DNA from: Clostridia bacterium
Lineage (GTDB): Bacteria > Bacillota > Clostridia > Christensenellales > UBA1242
Direction of reading: 5' to 3'
DNA: 64,000 nt
Assembly: GCA_900768545.1 (NCBI GenBank)
Contig: CAAGDD010000007.1
Span: 52,661 to 116,660, forward strand
The stretch's first letter is position 1, and each line of letters begins with the position of its first letter. The notes below the pieces were generated by a model. That model worked only from the letters and a program-made list of their open reading frames with translations, had not been told where the DNA came from and searched no databases. Made by a program: the position numbers and the translations under genes. This document shows, in pieces, positions 36,180 through 43,915 of the stretch.

Positions 36180-37283
36180 ATGAATCATATTGCACTTTAT
36201 AGAAAATATCGTCCAAAGACTTTTGATGAAGTTATCGGCGAAAACCATGTTACAAAAACTCTTCAAAATCAGATTATGACTGGTCAGATTGGACACGCTT
36301 ATTTGTTTACTGGCTCGCGTGGAATTGGAAAAACCAGCATTGCAAAAATCTTTGCAAAGGCTGTAAACTGTCTTTCTCCAGTGAATGGCTCTGCTTGCGG
36401 AAAATGCGAAAACTGCTTGCGACTCGAACAAGAAAACGATATCAACATCATCGAAATCGATGCTGCGTCAAACAACAAAGTTGACGATATTAGACAAATT
36501 AGAGAAAAAGTAAAATTTATGCCTGTTGGGGCAAAATATAAAGTATATATTATCGACGAAGTTCACATGCTTTCAGACAGCGCGTTCAACGCACTTTTGA
36601 AGACATTGGAAGAACCACCTTCTTATGTGATTTTTATTTTGGCAACGACCGAAGTGCACAAATTGCCACAAACGATTTTGTCAAGATGTGTGAGATTTGA
36701 TTTTAGACTTGTGTCTGTTGCCGAACTTGCAAAACACCTTGCGAAAGTTTTTGACAATGAAGGCATAAAATATGATGAAGAAAGTTTGAAGATCATCGCT
36801 GGTGCTGGCGAAGGCAGCGTGCGTGACACACTTTCAATCGCAGATTCGATTGCATCGTTCTGCCAAGGTGATATAACAAAAGAAAAAACTTTGAGCGTTT
36901 TGGGCACTGCCGATCACGACCTTTTGATCAAATTTTTTGATAAAATTCAAGACAAAGATGTTGGCGGAGTGTTGGAACTTATTGACCAAATTGAAAAAGC
37001 GGGCAAAAACTTGGCTGTCTTTTCAAAAGACTTGTCAAAACACGCAAGAAATTTGCTTGTTTGCAAATCTTGTGAAAATGCAAACGAAATTTTAAATTTG
37101 ACAGACGATGTTTATCAAATGTATAAAGAACAAGCAGAAAAGTTTGTTGAAAAAGACCTTATTCGCTATATGCAAGTTTTTTCAAGTGCTGAAAGCGAAC
37201 TTCGATATACACTTTCTGTTCGACTTTTGCTTGAAACAACTTGCCTTACAGCAATGCTTGGATTTGATGTAAAAAAAAACTGA
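36180..37283 (+). CDS. dnaX: DNA polymerase III gamma (dnaX, zero-frame product)
   Basis: The motor subunit of the clamp loader. Visible: RKYRPKTFDEVIGE, Walker A GSRGIGKTS (about residues 43-51), the Zn-binding cysteines (C-x8-CGKCENC), Walker B IIDEVHML, EEPPSYVIFI, and the SRC motif LSRCVRF. The AAA+ core and collar domain are complete. The zero frame ends at residue 367 (DVKKN then TGA at 37281), immediately after a run of nine A. This is short for Bacillota DnaX, and the missing tau-specific part lies in the -1 frame directly downstream. GGAGA precedes the ATG. Confidence 0.95.
   Translation: MNHIALYRKYRPKTFDEVIGENHVTKTLQNQIMTGQIGHAYLFTGSRGIGKTSIAKIFAKAVNCLSPVNGSACGKCENCLRLEQENDINIIEIDAASNNKVDDIRQIREKVKFMPVGAKYKVYIIDEVHMLSDSAFNALLKTLEEPPSYVIFILATTEVHKLPQTILSRCVRFDFRLVSVAELAKHLAKVFDNEGIKYDEESLKIIAGAGEGSVRDTLSIADSIASFCQGDITKEKTLSVLGTADHDLLIKFFDKIQDKDVGGVLELIDQIEKAGKNLAVFSKDLSKHARNLLVCKSCENANEILNLTDDVYQMYKEQAEKFVEKDLIRYMQVFSSAESELRYTLSVRLLLETTCLTAMLGFDVKKN
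37271..37280 (+). promoter_or_regulatory. Probable -1 frameshift or transcriptional slippage site in dnaX
   Basis: Nine A followed by C. In the zero frame this contains the heptamer A_AAA_AAC, with the stop TGA next (37281-37283). The -1 frame has a stop (TGA 37265-37267) just upstream and is open downstream to 37616. The change of frame must therefore happen in this A run. A weak 5-bp stem (TTGAC/GTCAA, 37298-37317) lies downstream. Confidence 0.75.
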
Positions 37284-37618
37284 AAATTGAAAAAGATTTG
37301 ACAAAACTTTCGGTCAACAATGTTTGGGGAAAGATTGTTTTGTATTTGAAAGAGCACAAAAAAGTTGCACTTCATGTTGCGTGTGGTGATATCACAAACG
37401 CGAAAATTGAAGACAAAAAACTTATTGTGCGCACGAGCGACGACTTTTTGATAGATGTTTTGGAAAGTGGTCGAAAAGAAATTGAGAATGCTTTGCGTTG
37501 GCAAGGACTTGATATTGAATTTGTTGTTCAAAAATTTGAGAGCAACGAACAAAAAATAAATAAAGATGTAAAGAAAATTGAAGTGTTTTTTGGAAACAAA
37601 GTTTCATTTGAAGACTGA
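37280..37618 (+). CDS. dnaX: dnaX tau-specific C-terminal extension (-1 frame)
   Basis: The -1 frame after the A9 run reads LKIEKDLTKLSVNNVWGKIV and continues for 112 codons. It resembles the tau C-terminal region of Bacillota DnaX (pattern W-x-x-V-L-x-x-L-K-E-x-K-K ... L-x-x-x-C), which contacts the polymerase alpha subunit. There is no Shine-Dalgarno sequence before the first start-like codon (TTG at 37298), so independent translation is unlikely. A slipped product would be about 479 aa. If slippage does not occur, this would be a frameshift mutation or a homopolymer sequencing error. Confidence 0.8.
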   Translation: MKIEKDLTKLSVNNVWGKIVLYLKEHKKVALHVACGDITNAKIEDKKLIVRTSDDFLIDVLESGRKEIENALRWQGLDIEFVVQKFESNEQKINKDVKKIEVFFGNKVSFED

Positions 37619-37639
37619 CACTTTAAAAAGGAGAATGTT

Positions 37640-37963
37640 ATGGGATACGGATTTGGTGGAAATTTTGGCGGCGGAATGGGCAATATGCAAGCTCTTATGC
37701 GTCAAGCACAAAAAATGCAAGAAGATATGAAACGCATTCGTGAAGAAATTGACAATAGCGAATATTCTTCATCAGTTGGTGGCGGAATGGTCGAAGTTGT
37801 TATGTATGGGAACAAAAAGGTCAAGAGTGTGAAAATCAAACCGGAAGTTGTTGACCCTGAAGATGTTGAAATGCTTGAAGACTTGGTGGCTAGTGCTGTC
37901 AATGATTGTTTAAACAAAATCGCCGAAGATGAAGCAAATCGTCTTCCAAATTTGGGAATGTAA
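37640..37963 (+). CDS. YbaB/EbfC family nucleoid-associated protein
   Basis: A 107-aa small DNA-binding protein. A Gly/Met-rich start (GYGFGGNFGGGMGNMQALMR) is followed by the helical AQKMQEDMKRIREEID, the VGGGMVEVVMYGNKKVKSVKI strand region, and a helical end with EDLVASAVNDC. It is located between dnaX and recR, the classic dnaX-ybaB-recR arrangement. AAGGAG lies upstream of the ATG. It is proposed to bind DNA as a dimer; the exact role is not established. Confidence 0.94.
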   Translation: MGYGFGGNFGGGMGNMQALMRQAQKMQEDMKRIREEIDNSEYSSSVGGGMVEVVMYGNKKVKSVKIKPEVVDPEDVEMLEDLVASAVNDCLNKIAEDEANRLPNLGM

Positions 37964-37964
37964 T

Positions 37965-38558
37965 ATGGCTGAATTTGACGAACCTATCGAAAGACTTATC
38001 GAATATTTTAGACAGTTGCCGGGTGTTGGAAAGAAAACTGCTCAACGCTATGCTTTTTATGTGATCGAAAACAACAAAGAAAAAGCACAAAATTTTGCAA
38101 AAGCGATCGTTGACGTCAAAGAAAGAGTAAGACTTTGCAAAGAATGTGGAAATTATAGTTCGAGCGAAGTTTGTCCAATTTGTCAACGCCGAAACAAAAA
38201 AATAATTTGCGTTGTTCAAGAGCCAAAAGATGTTGTTTCACTTGAAAAAGTTAAGATTTTTGATGGCGTTTATCACATTTTGTTTGGCACGCTAAATCCA
38301 CTTGAAAACAAAGGCCCAAATGATATTCGAATTAAAGAACTTCTCTCGCGTGTCAATGAATATGGCACACAAGAAGTCATTATGGCGACAAATCCTGATG
38401 TTGAAGGTGACGCGACAGCTATGTATATAGCAAAACTCTTAAAGCCACTCGGCGTGAAAGTTACGCGACTGGCACAAGGCATTTCAATGGGCAGCGATAT
38501 CGAATTTGCTGACGAAGTGACCTTGGGAAGAGCGATTGTAGATCGAAAAGAAATTTAA
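37965..38558 (+). CDS. recR: Recombination protein RecR
   Basis: A 197-aa recombinational repair protein of the RecFOR pathway. Elements: the N-terminal helix-hairpin-helix (RQLPGVGKKTAQRYAF), the C4 zinc finger (CKECGNYSSSEVCPIC) and a Toprim domain (VVQEPKDVVSLEK ... ATNPDVEGDATAMYIA). The frame is open further upstream, but MAEFDEPIERL is the family-typical start. It begins one base after the ybaB stop, so it is translationally coupled. A terminator follows directly. Confidence 0.96.
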   Translation: MAEFDEPIERLIEYFRQLPGVGKKTAQRYAFYVIENNKEKAQNFAKAIVDVKERVRLCKECGNYSSSEVCPICQRRNKKIICVVQEPKDVVSLEKVKIFDGVYHILFGTLNPLENKGPNDIRIKELLSRVNEYGTQEVIMATNPDVEGDATAMYIAKLLKPLGVKVTRLAQGISMGSDIEFADEVTLGRAIVDRKEI

Positions 38559-38580
38559 AAAGCCAAGTGCTTTTTATTTT
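38557..38580 (+). terminator. Terminator after recR
   Basis: A 7-bp stem AAAAAGC/GCTTTTT (38557-38563 with 38569-38575), CAAGT loop, overlapping the recR stop and followed by ATTTTTTTG. Confidence 0.75.
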
Positions 38581-38617
38581 TTTGTCAATTTTCGAAACTT
38601 TAAAATTATATTTGATA

Positions 38618-38646
38618 TTGACAATCACGATTTTGTGTGTTATAAC
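38618..38646 (+). promoter_or_regulatory. Promoter of the LRR gene 38669
   Basis: TTGACA (38618-38623), 17-bp spacer, TATAAC (38641-38646). A leader of about 16 bases carries GGAGG before the ATG. Confidence 0.75.
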
Positions 38647-38668
38647 ATTTTTATGTTTGGAGGGGAAG

Positions 38669-39373
38669 ATGATAATAGGTTTTGAAGATTTGAAAAACGA
38701 TAAAGTTGTTGAAGAATATTATCCAAATCAAGTTGTTCTTGACAAGCAAAGCGGGCGAAAAACTGTGATTATTCCATATGTGGAATATATCGATGACACT
38801 TGTTATTTTTCAATGACCGACATTGATTTTGTGAAAATTCCTGCAAATGTCAAATATGTCGGCGAAGGCGCGTTTCAATATTGTGACTCGCTCAAAACGA
38901 TCGAATGGGGGCGTGAAAAGACTGACTCTGGCAAGAGCGATTTTTTGAAAATCAAAAGAGATGCTTTTGCTTGCACAGCAATTTCTCGACTTTACATTCC
39001 AAAAGATGTGATTCTTTGCGGCCGTGCATTTGCAAGTTGTCAAAATCTTAAAGATGTCAAAATTTTGTGCAAAAAAGAAAATTTGAAAGCAAAACTTGAC
39101 GACATTTTTTATAGATGTGACAAAATTCAAGCGATTGTTTTGCCACTTGATGTTGCGCTTGAAAACAAAGATTTTTTGATGAATTTGAAATTTCTCAAAA
39201 GATTGGTTGTGTTTGAAACAGACGCTCAAAACAACAAAACTAAAGAATATATTTGCAGCAAAGAAGATTCTAACGATATGATTTTTACTGCAAGACAAAA
39301 CTTTGGAAAAGTGACCTTTAAAGACCTTTTAAACAAAGCTCAAAAGCATAAAAATGAAGAATTTACAAAATAG
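38669..39373 (+). CDS. BspA-type leucine-rich-repeat protein, 234 aa
   Basis: Contains LRR_5/BspA-like repeats: FVKIPANVKYVGEGAFQYCD (about residues 52-71) and LYIPKDVILCGRAFASCQNL (about 108-127), with a degenerate third near residues 142-160. These repeats usually mediate protein binding and are often on secreted proteins. This one has no signal peptide from the ATG at 38669, so it is probably cytoplasmic. The open frame reaches back to 38567 and would add a hydrophobic segment, but that stretch contains the recR terminator and this gene's promoter, so the ATG with GGAGG is preferred. The binding partner is unknown. Confidence 0.78.
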   Translation: MIIGFEDLKNDKVVEEYYPNQVVLDKQSGRKTVIIPYVEYIDDTCYFSMTDIDFVKIPANVKYVGEGAFQYCDSLKTIEWGREKTDSGKSDFLKIKRDAFACTAISRLYIPKDVILCGRAFASCQNLKDVKILCKKENLKAKLDDIFYRCDKIQAIVLPLDVALENKDFLMNLKFLKRLVVFETDAQNNKTKEYICSKEDSNDMIFTARQNFGKVTFKDLLNKAQKHKNEEFTK

Positions 39374-39382
39374 GAGAATGGT

Positions 39383-39565
39383 ATGTTTGAATTTTACAGA
39401 GATTTTGATATGAATATCACATTCAATCAAAAAGACGAAATCAAAGAAAGACAAAAAATGAGAAGTGTTTTCAAAAATCAAAAAGCAAACAACATCAAAA
39501 TGTCAAAACAAAATCAAAAAGTGAAACATTTGAAAAATACTGGTGTCAAAGAAAGATGTCTTTAA
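39383..39565 (+). CDS. Small basic hypothetical protein, 60 aa
   Basis: A Lys/Gln/Asn-rich small protein (MFEFYRDFDMNITFNQKDEI...) of unknown function, with no signal peptide or membrane segment. AGGAGA starts inside the stop codon of the LRR gene, six bases before the ATG, and a strong terminator follows the stop. It is therefore the second gene of an operon with the LRR protein and is likely real. Its strongly basic second half could bind nucleic acid; this is only an inference. Confidence 0.7.
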   Translation: MFEFYRDFDMNITFNQKDEIKERQKMRSVFKNQKANNIKMSKQNQKVKHLKNTGVKERCL

Positions 39566-39567
39566 AC

Positions 39568-39595
39568 AAAAAGCCGAATTTGTCGGCTTTTTTTG
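39568..39595 (+). terminator. Terminator after the 60-aa gene
   Basis: A 10-bp stem AAAAAGCCGA/TCGGCTTTTT (39568-39577 with 39583-39592), ATTTG loop, then T residues. Confidence 0.85.
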
Positions 39596-39603
39596 TTTGT
39601 TTG

Positions 39604-39632
39604 TTGCAATTTTTGTTTTGATTTGTTATACT
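39604..39632 (+). promoter_or_regulatory. Promoter of argS
   Basis: TTGCAA (39604-39609), 17-bp spacer, TATACT (39627-39632), followed by GGAGA and the ATG at 39654. Confidence 0.7.
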
Positions 39633-39653
39633 TGAAAAATAAATGGAGAACTT

Positions 39654-41450
39654 ATGAATATAAAAGAATACATCCTTGAAAAACTCAAAAAATCTGTAAA
39701 AAAATTGAATTTGCCTTCTGTAGAAAAATTGGCAGTTTCTTTTTCAAACAGACCAGAACTTTGCGATTATCAATCAAATTTTGCAATGCTTGTTTGCAAA
39801 GATTTGGGGCGAAAACCTTTTGAAATTGCTCAAAATATTGTAGATAACATAGAAAAAGACGAAAATTTGGACTTTTTAGTCGCAATGCCGGGCTTTATAA
39901 ATGTCAAAGTTTCAAACGAATTGCTTTCAAGTTTTGCAAATGAAACATTAAACGACAAAAACTTGGGAGTAGAACAAGTCAAAAATCCTCGCCTTGTTTT
40001 TTTTGATTATGGCGGCGCAAATGTGGCAAAGGAATTGCACGTTGGGCACCTTCGCTCACCAATTATCGGCGAAGCACTCAAACGCTTGCATCAAGTTATG
40101 GGTGACAAAGTTTTGTCTGACGCACACTTGGGAGATTTCGGCTTGCAAATGGGACTTACTATTTTGCAACTTCGCCAAGACGGCTATCTTGACAAGTTTT
40201 TTGCTGGCGACACAAACGAACCTTCAAAAGATTTTGACAAAATCAAGATTGAAAATGTCACAATGGACGTTTTGAATGAAGAATATCCAAAGGCAAGCAA
40301 ACGCAAAAAAGATGACGAAGAATTTAAAAAACTTGCCGACGAATACACTTTGTTTATTCAACAACATAAACAACCTTTCTGGGAAATTTATTTGCAAATC
40401 AAAGAACTTTCTTTGAGAGAAATCAAGAAAAATTATGCAATGTTAAACACCACTTTTGATTATTATTTGGGCGAAAGTGACGCTTATCCAGCGATTGAAG
40501 AAACTATCCAAATTTTCACTGACAAAAACTTAGCGCGTGAAAGTGAAGGGGCTTTGATTGTTGATGTTGCACGTGAAGGTGAGCATATTCCAATTCCAAA
40601 AAAGAGTGAAGATGAACCTCAACGTTATAAAAACCCAATGCCACCAGCAATAATCAAAAAACATAATGGCGGCGACTTGTATGCGACAACAGATATCGCA
40701 ACAATCTTGATGAGAAATCGTGATTTTGCTCCTGACGAGATTATTTACACGACAGACAATCGTCAATCAACCCATTTCGAACAAGTATTTAGATGTTGCA
40801 AAATGGCAGAAATTTCGCCAGAAGACCAAAAACTTGTGCATATTCCTTTTGGCACAATGAACGGAAAAGACGGAAAACCTTTCAAAACAAGAGAAGGAAC
40901 TACTGTCAAATATAAAGATGTTTTGGATATGCTTATTGAAAAGGCGGAGAAAAAACTTGCTGACAATGGAATTGTGGGTGATAGAGAACTTGCTCGAAAG
41001 ATTGGTGTTGGCGCAATGAAATTTGGCGACCTTTCAAACGTGGTTGGAAAAGATTATGTTTTCGATATCGACAAATTTTTGGCGTTTGACGGAAAGACTG
41101 GCCCTTATATTCAATACACGATCGCGCGTATCAACTCAATTTTAAATAAGGCCGAATGCAAGCCTTCAACAGTTGAAATTGAAAACGAAGACGAAAGACA
41201 AATCATGATTGCACTTTTGAAACTTAATTCTGCTTATCAAATTTGTTATGAAACTTACTCGCTCAACAGTTTGTGCATGGCGACATTTGATCTTGCAAGT
41301 GCATTTTCGACATTCTACAACAATCACAAAATTTTGTCGCTTCCTGACAAAGAAAAAATATCACACAAACTTGCACTTTGTATGCTTGTTAAAAAGGCTC
41401 TTGAAAAAGCGTTGTATGTGCTTGGCATAGATAGTGTTGAAAAAATGTAA
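39654..41450 (+). CDS. argS: Arginyl-tRNA synthetase
   Basis: A class I synthetase that charges tRNA-Arg. The 598 aa include the N-terminal Add-1 domain, the HIGH-type motif ANVAKELHVGHLRS (about residues 120-133), the GDFGLQMG region, and the KMSK-equivalent region KPFKTREGTTVKYKDV near residue 410. ArgRS often lacks a canonical KMSKS, as here. The C-terminal DALR-type anticodon-binding domain includes YIQYTIARINSI. GGAGA is placed before the ATG and a promoter lies upstream. It is a single-gene unit. Confidence 0.97.
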   Translation: MNIKEYILEKLKKSVKKLNLPSVEKLAVSFSNRPELCDYQSNFAMLVCKDLGRKPFEIAQNIVDNIEKDENLDFLVAMPGFINVKVSNELLSSFANETLNDKNLGVEQVKNPRLVFFDYGGANVAKELHVGHLRSPIIGEALKRLHQVMGDKVLSDAHLGDFGLQMGLTILQLRQDGYLDKFFAGDTNEPSKDFDKIKIENVTMDVLNEEYPKASKRKKDDEEFKKLADEYTLFIQQHKQPFWEIYLQIKELSLREIKKNYAMLNTTFDYYLGESDAYPAIEETIQIFTDKNLARESEGALIVDVAREGEHIPIPKKSEDEPQRYKNPMPPAIIKKHNGGDLYATTDIATILMRNRDFAPDEIIYTTDNRQSTHFEQVFRCCKMAEISPEDQKLVHIPFGTMNGKDGKPFKTREGTTVKYKDVLDMLIEKAEKKLADNGIVGDRELARKIGVGAMKFGDLSNVVGKDYVFDIDKFLAFDGKTGPYIQYTIARINSILNKAECKPSTVEIENEDERQIMIALLKLNSAYQICYETYSLNSLCMATFDLASAFSTFYNNHKILSLPDKEKISHKLALCMLVKKALEKALYVLGIDSVEKM

Positions 41451-41532
41451 TTTAATTTTTCGTATATTTTTTCGCTAGTAATTTAGGCGTGTGTAGCGTT
41501 TGAAAAAAAATAAAAAATTTTTAAAAAAAGTA

Positions 41533-41561
41533 TTTACAAACGCAAACTTTTGTGCTATGAT
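41533..41561 (+). promoter_or_regulatory. Promoter of the 73-aa gene
   Basis: TTTACA (41533-41538), 17-bp spacer, TATGAT (41556-41561), then GGAGGT before the ATG at 41601. Confidence 0.75.
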
Positions 41562-41600
41562 ATGGACATGTAAAGCAAATTAAACACATGGAGGTGTTTT

Positions 41601-41822
41601 ATGAATACAAAAACAAACGTTAAAGAAATGAACGAAGTTGCTTTTCCAGTTGAAAACGGAAAAGTTACTATGACAGTAAACGGAAAGAAAACCTGCTTGC
41701 TTCCAGATGGTGGTGTTGTTATTATGGAAGACTTGCAACAAAAAACCATTGAACAACTTGCTTCAATGTATAAAAACTTAAACGAAAAAGTTTATTCAAA
41801 TAAAGCTGAAAAATCTTTATAA
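41601..41822 (+). CDS. Small hypothetical protein, 73 aa
   Basis: Not recognised. It has a beta-rich first half (VAFPVENGKVTMTVNGKKTC) and a helical second half (DLQQKTIEQLASMYKNLNEK), without signal peptide or membrane segment. The gene has its own near-consensus promoter, a GGAGGT ribosome-binding site and a terminator directly after the stop, so it is a real monocistronic gene. The compact, well-equipped unit suggests good expression. Confidence 0.75.
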   Translation: MNTKTNVKEMNEVAFPVENGKVTMTVNGKKTCLLPDGGVVIMEDLQQKTIEQLASMYKNLNEKVYSNKAEKSL

Positions 41823-41834
41823 TGTATGGAAATT

Positions 41835-41866
41835 AAAAAATATCGCGTTTTTGCGGTATTTTTTTG
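41835..41866 (+). terminator. Terminator after the 73-aa gene
   Basis: A 12-bp stem AAAAAATATCGC/GCGGTATTTTTT (41835-41846 with 41853-41864) with one G-T wobble, loop GTTTTT, T tract. Confidence 0.75.
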
Positions 41867-41951
41867 TAAAATTGTCTCAATTTGTTTTGTAATTTTTGAT
41901 ATTTGTGTTATTATATACTTAAGTAATATTGATTTTAAGTGTGGAGAGTAT

Positions 41952-42221
41952 ATGAAAAAATATCAATTTCTTTATCCTGCTATTTTTGTTAGAGATGAAG
42001 ACGGCAGTTATCAAGTGATTTTTCCAGATTTAAATATTTACACTGATGGGAAGAATATGTCAGAAGCTTATTTGGCAGCCAAAGACTTGCTTCTTGTTTA
42101 CTTCTCTTATGCAGTTAAATATGAAATGGATTTCAACAAACCTACAAAAGCGGAAACATTGATGGCGAAATGCAAGCCAAACGAAACCGTTATGTATATC
42201 GATGCTTATGTAAAAGGTTAA
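41952..42221 (+). CDS. HicB-like protein (orphan, no HicA seen)
   Basis: An 89-aa protein with the HicB fold pattern: YPAIFVRDEDGSYQVIFPDL at the N-terminus, then a helix with EAYLAAKDLLLVYF, and an end that reads ETVMYIDAYVKG. HicB proteins are partially degraded RNase H-like antitoxins paired with HicA mRNA interferases. No HicA-type ORF lies beside it and there is no C-terminal DNA-binding domain, so this is a solitary member that may act otherwise. The ATG at 41952 with GGAGAG is used; the longer frame runs through the preceding terminator. Confidence 0.75.
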   Translation: MKKYQFLYPAIFVRDEDGSYQVIFPDLNIYTDGKNMSEAYLAAKDLLLVYFSYAVKYEMDFNKPTKAETLMAKCKPNETVMYIDAYVKG

Positions 42222-42224
42222 TCA

Positions 42225-42253
42225 AAAGATGTCACACGACATCTTTTTTTTAT
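42225..42253 (+). terminator. Terminator after the HicB-like gene
   Basis: A 10-bp perfect stem AAAAGATGTC/GACATCTTTT (42225-42234 with 42239-42248), ACAC loop, long T tract. Confidence 0.85.
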
Positions 42254-42542
42254 TTAATTTTTTTTAAACTGGCTTTAAATATAAGGTTTTGATAAAATTT
42301 GCGTTTTCAAAAAACTTGAAAAAATCATTAAAAATTGCAAAAAAAGTGAAAAATAACGCAATTTTCTTAAAATTTTGCTTATTTTTGTTGATTTTGGGCA
42401 TAAAAATGGTGTTTTGAAATTATTCTTTGAAAAGATATTTTTGTTTGAGTTTTGAAAATTTTGAACAAAAATCGTGCTTTTAAAATGCTTAAATCGTCTT
42501 TATTTTCGTGCAAAAAATATTGGGACAATTTTTAGAAAATGC
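42254..42542. other. AT-rich intergenic region without recognisable features
   Basis: About 290 bases between the HicB-like terminator and the rpmG promoter. It is very AT-rich, with short A and T runs. No ORF with a ribosome-binding site, tRNA or convincing structured RNA was seen. Confidence 0.5.
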
Positions 42543-42571
42543 TTGACTTGAAGGTAATGTTGTGTTATATT
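42543..42571 (+). promoter_or_regulatory. Promoter of the rpmG-secE-nusG operon
   Basis: TTGACT (42543-42548), 17-bp spacer, TATATT (42566-42571), about 50 bases upstream of the rpmG ATG. Confidence 0.7.
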
Positions 42572-42620
42572 TAATATGACACTTTCAAAAGGTGTTAGTT
42601 TTTTTGTTAGGAGAAAGAAA

Positions 42621-42782
42621 ATGGCAGCACCAAAACGTAAGCTTATTACACTTGAATGCACAGAATGCAAAGAAAGAAACTATGCTACTCAAAAAAATAC
42701 TACAAACAATTCAGAAAGAATTGAAATCAACAAGTATTGCCCAAAATGTAATAAGAGAACAAAACACAAAGAAACAAAATAA
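42621..42782 (+). CDS. rpmG: 50S ribosomal protein L33
   Basis: A 53-aa bL33, normal length. It is the zinc-ribbon (C+) form: two CxxC pairs are visible, CTEC (about residues 13-16) and CPKC (about 39-42). The start at [11 protein letters not shown] is set by AGGAGA 8 bases upstream; the frame reading from 42576 is rejected. It is the first gene of rpmG-secE-nusG, a conserved arrangement in Bacillota. Confidence 0.95.
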   Translation: MAAPKRKLITLECTECKERNYATQKNTTNNSERIEINKYCPKCNKRTKHKETK

Positions 42783-42862
42783 TCAAACTTATCGGTTTGA
42801 ATTGTTTTGTTTTATGCAATCTTTAATGGTTGCGTAAATCCAAAATTGATTCGGAGGAATGT

Positions 42863-43240
42863 ATGTCTAAAAAGCAAAAAGTCGTTGACGCGCAAGTTGA
42901 AGAACAAATCGTAGAAGAACAAAATGAAATTTCACAAGGCGTTGTAGCAGAAGATGTTAAGACTGAAGAAGTTAAACAAGACCAAAACAACAAGCCAGAA
43001 CAAGTGAAAAAAGCAAAAGACGGCAAAGACAAGAAAAAGAAAGATAAGAAAAAAGACAAAAATGGTGGTATTGGCAAAAAAACAAAAGAAACATTGTCAG
43101 AACTTAAAAAAGTTACTTGGCCTTCTTTTGGGGAAGTTTGCAAAAAAACAGGTATCGTTATTGCTTTCACATTGCTTTTTGGACTTTTCTTGTTTGGAGT
43201 AAACACACTTCTTGGTTACCTTTCAGGCCTTTTGGCATAA
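42863..43240 (+). CDS. secE: Preprotein translocase subunit SecE
   Basis: A 125-aa tail-anchored-type SecE. The conserved core is at the C-terminus: ETLSELKKVTWPSFGEVCKK followed by a single transmembrane helix (IVIAFTLLFGLFLFGVNTLL). Residues 1-65 are an unusually long, charged, low-complexity extension rich in Glu, Gln and Lys (KDKKKKDKKKDKNGG). Such extensions occur in some Bacillota, but typical SecE is about 60 aa. It works with SecY and SecG in protein export, relevant here because the cell exports several giant proteins. CGGAGGA sets the start. Confidence 0.94.
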   Translation: MSKKQKVVDAQVEEQIVEEQNEISQGVVAEDVKTEEVKQDQNNKPEQVKKAKDGKDKKKKDKKKDKNGGIGKKTKETLSELKKVTWPSFGEVCKKTGIVIAFTLLFGLFLFGVNTLLGYLSGLLA

Positions 43241-43277
43241 CCGGAAGAAAATTTGTTTTATTGAAGGAGAATTTTTT

Positions 43278-43808
43278 ATGGAACATTCAAGAGAACCTAA
43301 ATGGTATGTGCTTCACACATTTTCTGGTTATGAAAATGTAGCGAAAGAAAATCTTGAAACCGTTGTTGACAAATTTAATTTGCAAGACAGAATTTTTGAT
43401 ATCGTTATTCCACAAGAAGATGTTATCGAAGAAAAAAACGGAAAGAAAAAACTTGTTACTCGAAACAGTATGCCTTGTTATTTGCTTGTAAAGATGATTT
43501 ATGGCGATGATTTGTGGCACAATGTGACAAGAACTCGTGGTATCACAGGCTTTGTTGGACCAAAAGGAAGACCTTTGGCTTTGACTGATGACGAAGTTAT
43601 GAAAATGCGTCTTGAAAAAATTAAAGTTGAAACAGATCTTGAAGTTGGCGACAAAGTTGAAATTGTTGAAGGTCCACTCGACAAGATGGTCGGGACTGTT
43701 GTTTCTGTAAACGCTGACGCTGGACTTGTAAATGTTACAGTTGAAATGTTTGGAAGAGAAAATAACGTAGAACTTGAAATTAGTCAAGTTCGAAAAATTA
43801 AGGACTAA
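43278..43808 (+). CDS. nusG: Transcription termination/antitermination factor NusG
   Basis: A 176-aa NusG. The NGN domain starts KWYVLHTFSGYENVAKENLE and contains PCYLLVKM and TRGITGFVGPKGRPLAL. A KOW domain follows (about residues 125-155: VGDKVEIVEGPLDKMVGTV). It couples RNA polymerase with Rho, ribosomes or the rRNA antitermination complex. The start at MEHSREPKWYV is set by AAGGAGA; the longer frame overlaps secE. It is followed by the rplKA leader region rather than directly by rplK. Confidence 0.96.
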   Translation: MEHSREPKWYVLHTFSGYENVAKENLETVVDKFNLQDRIFDIVIPQEDVIEEKNGKKKLVTRNSMPCYLLVKMIYGDDLWHNVTRTRGITGFVGPKGRPLALTDDEVMKMRLEKIKVETDLEVGDKVEIVEGPLDKMVGTVVSVNADAGLVNVTVEMFGRENNVELEISQVRKIKD

Positions 43809-43915
43809 TTTGTCTTTATATTATATAGTATAGATATTTTTGGTGTTAAACCTATAAATATTGTCCTAGAAATGACATTAAACCTTCTTCAAATGCAAAA
43901 CAAAACGAAAATCGA

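Noticed and set aside
37298..37618. Separate small gene of 106 codons after dnaX
   Set aside because: The only start-like codon is TTG without a ribosome-binding site. The sequence matches the tau C-terminal region and is in the -1 frame of dnaX, so it is treated as part of dnaX.
38567..38668. N-terminal hydrophobic extension of the LRR protein
   Set aside because: The frame is open from a GTG inside the recR terminator and passes through the promoter of the LRR gene; the ATG at 38669 has a good ribosome-binding site.
41826..41951. N-terminal extension of the HicB-like protein
   Set aside because: It begins just after the preceding gene and passes through that gene's terminator; the ATG at 41952 has GGAGAG and the family-typical start.
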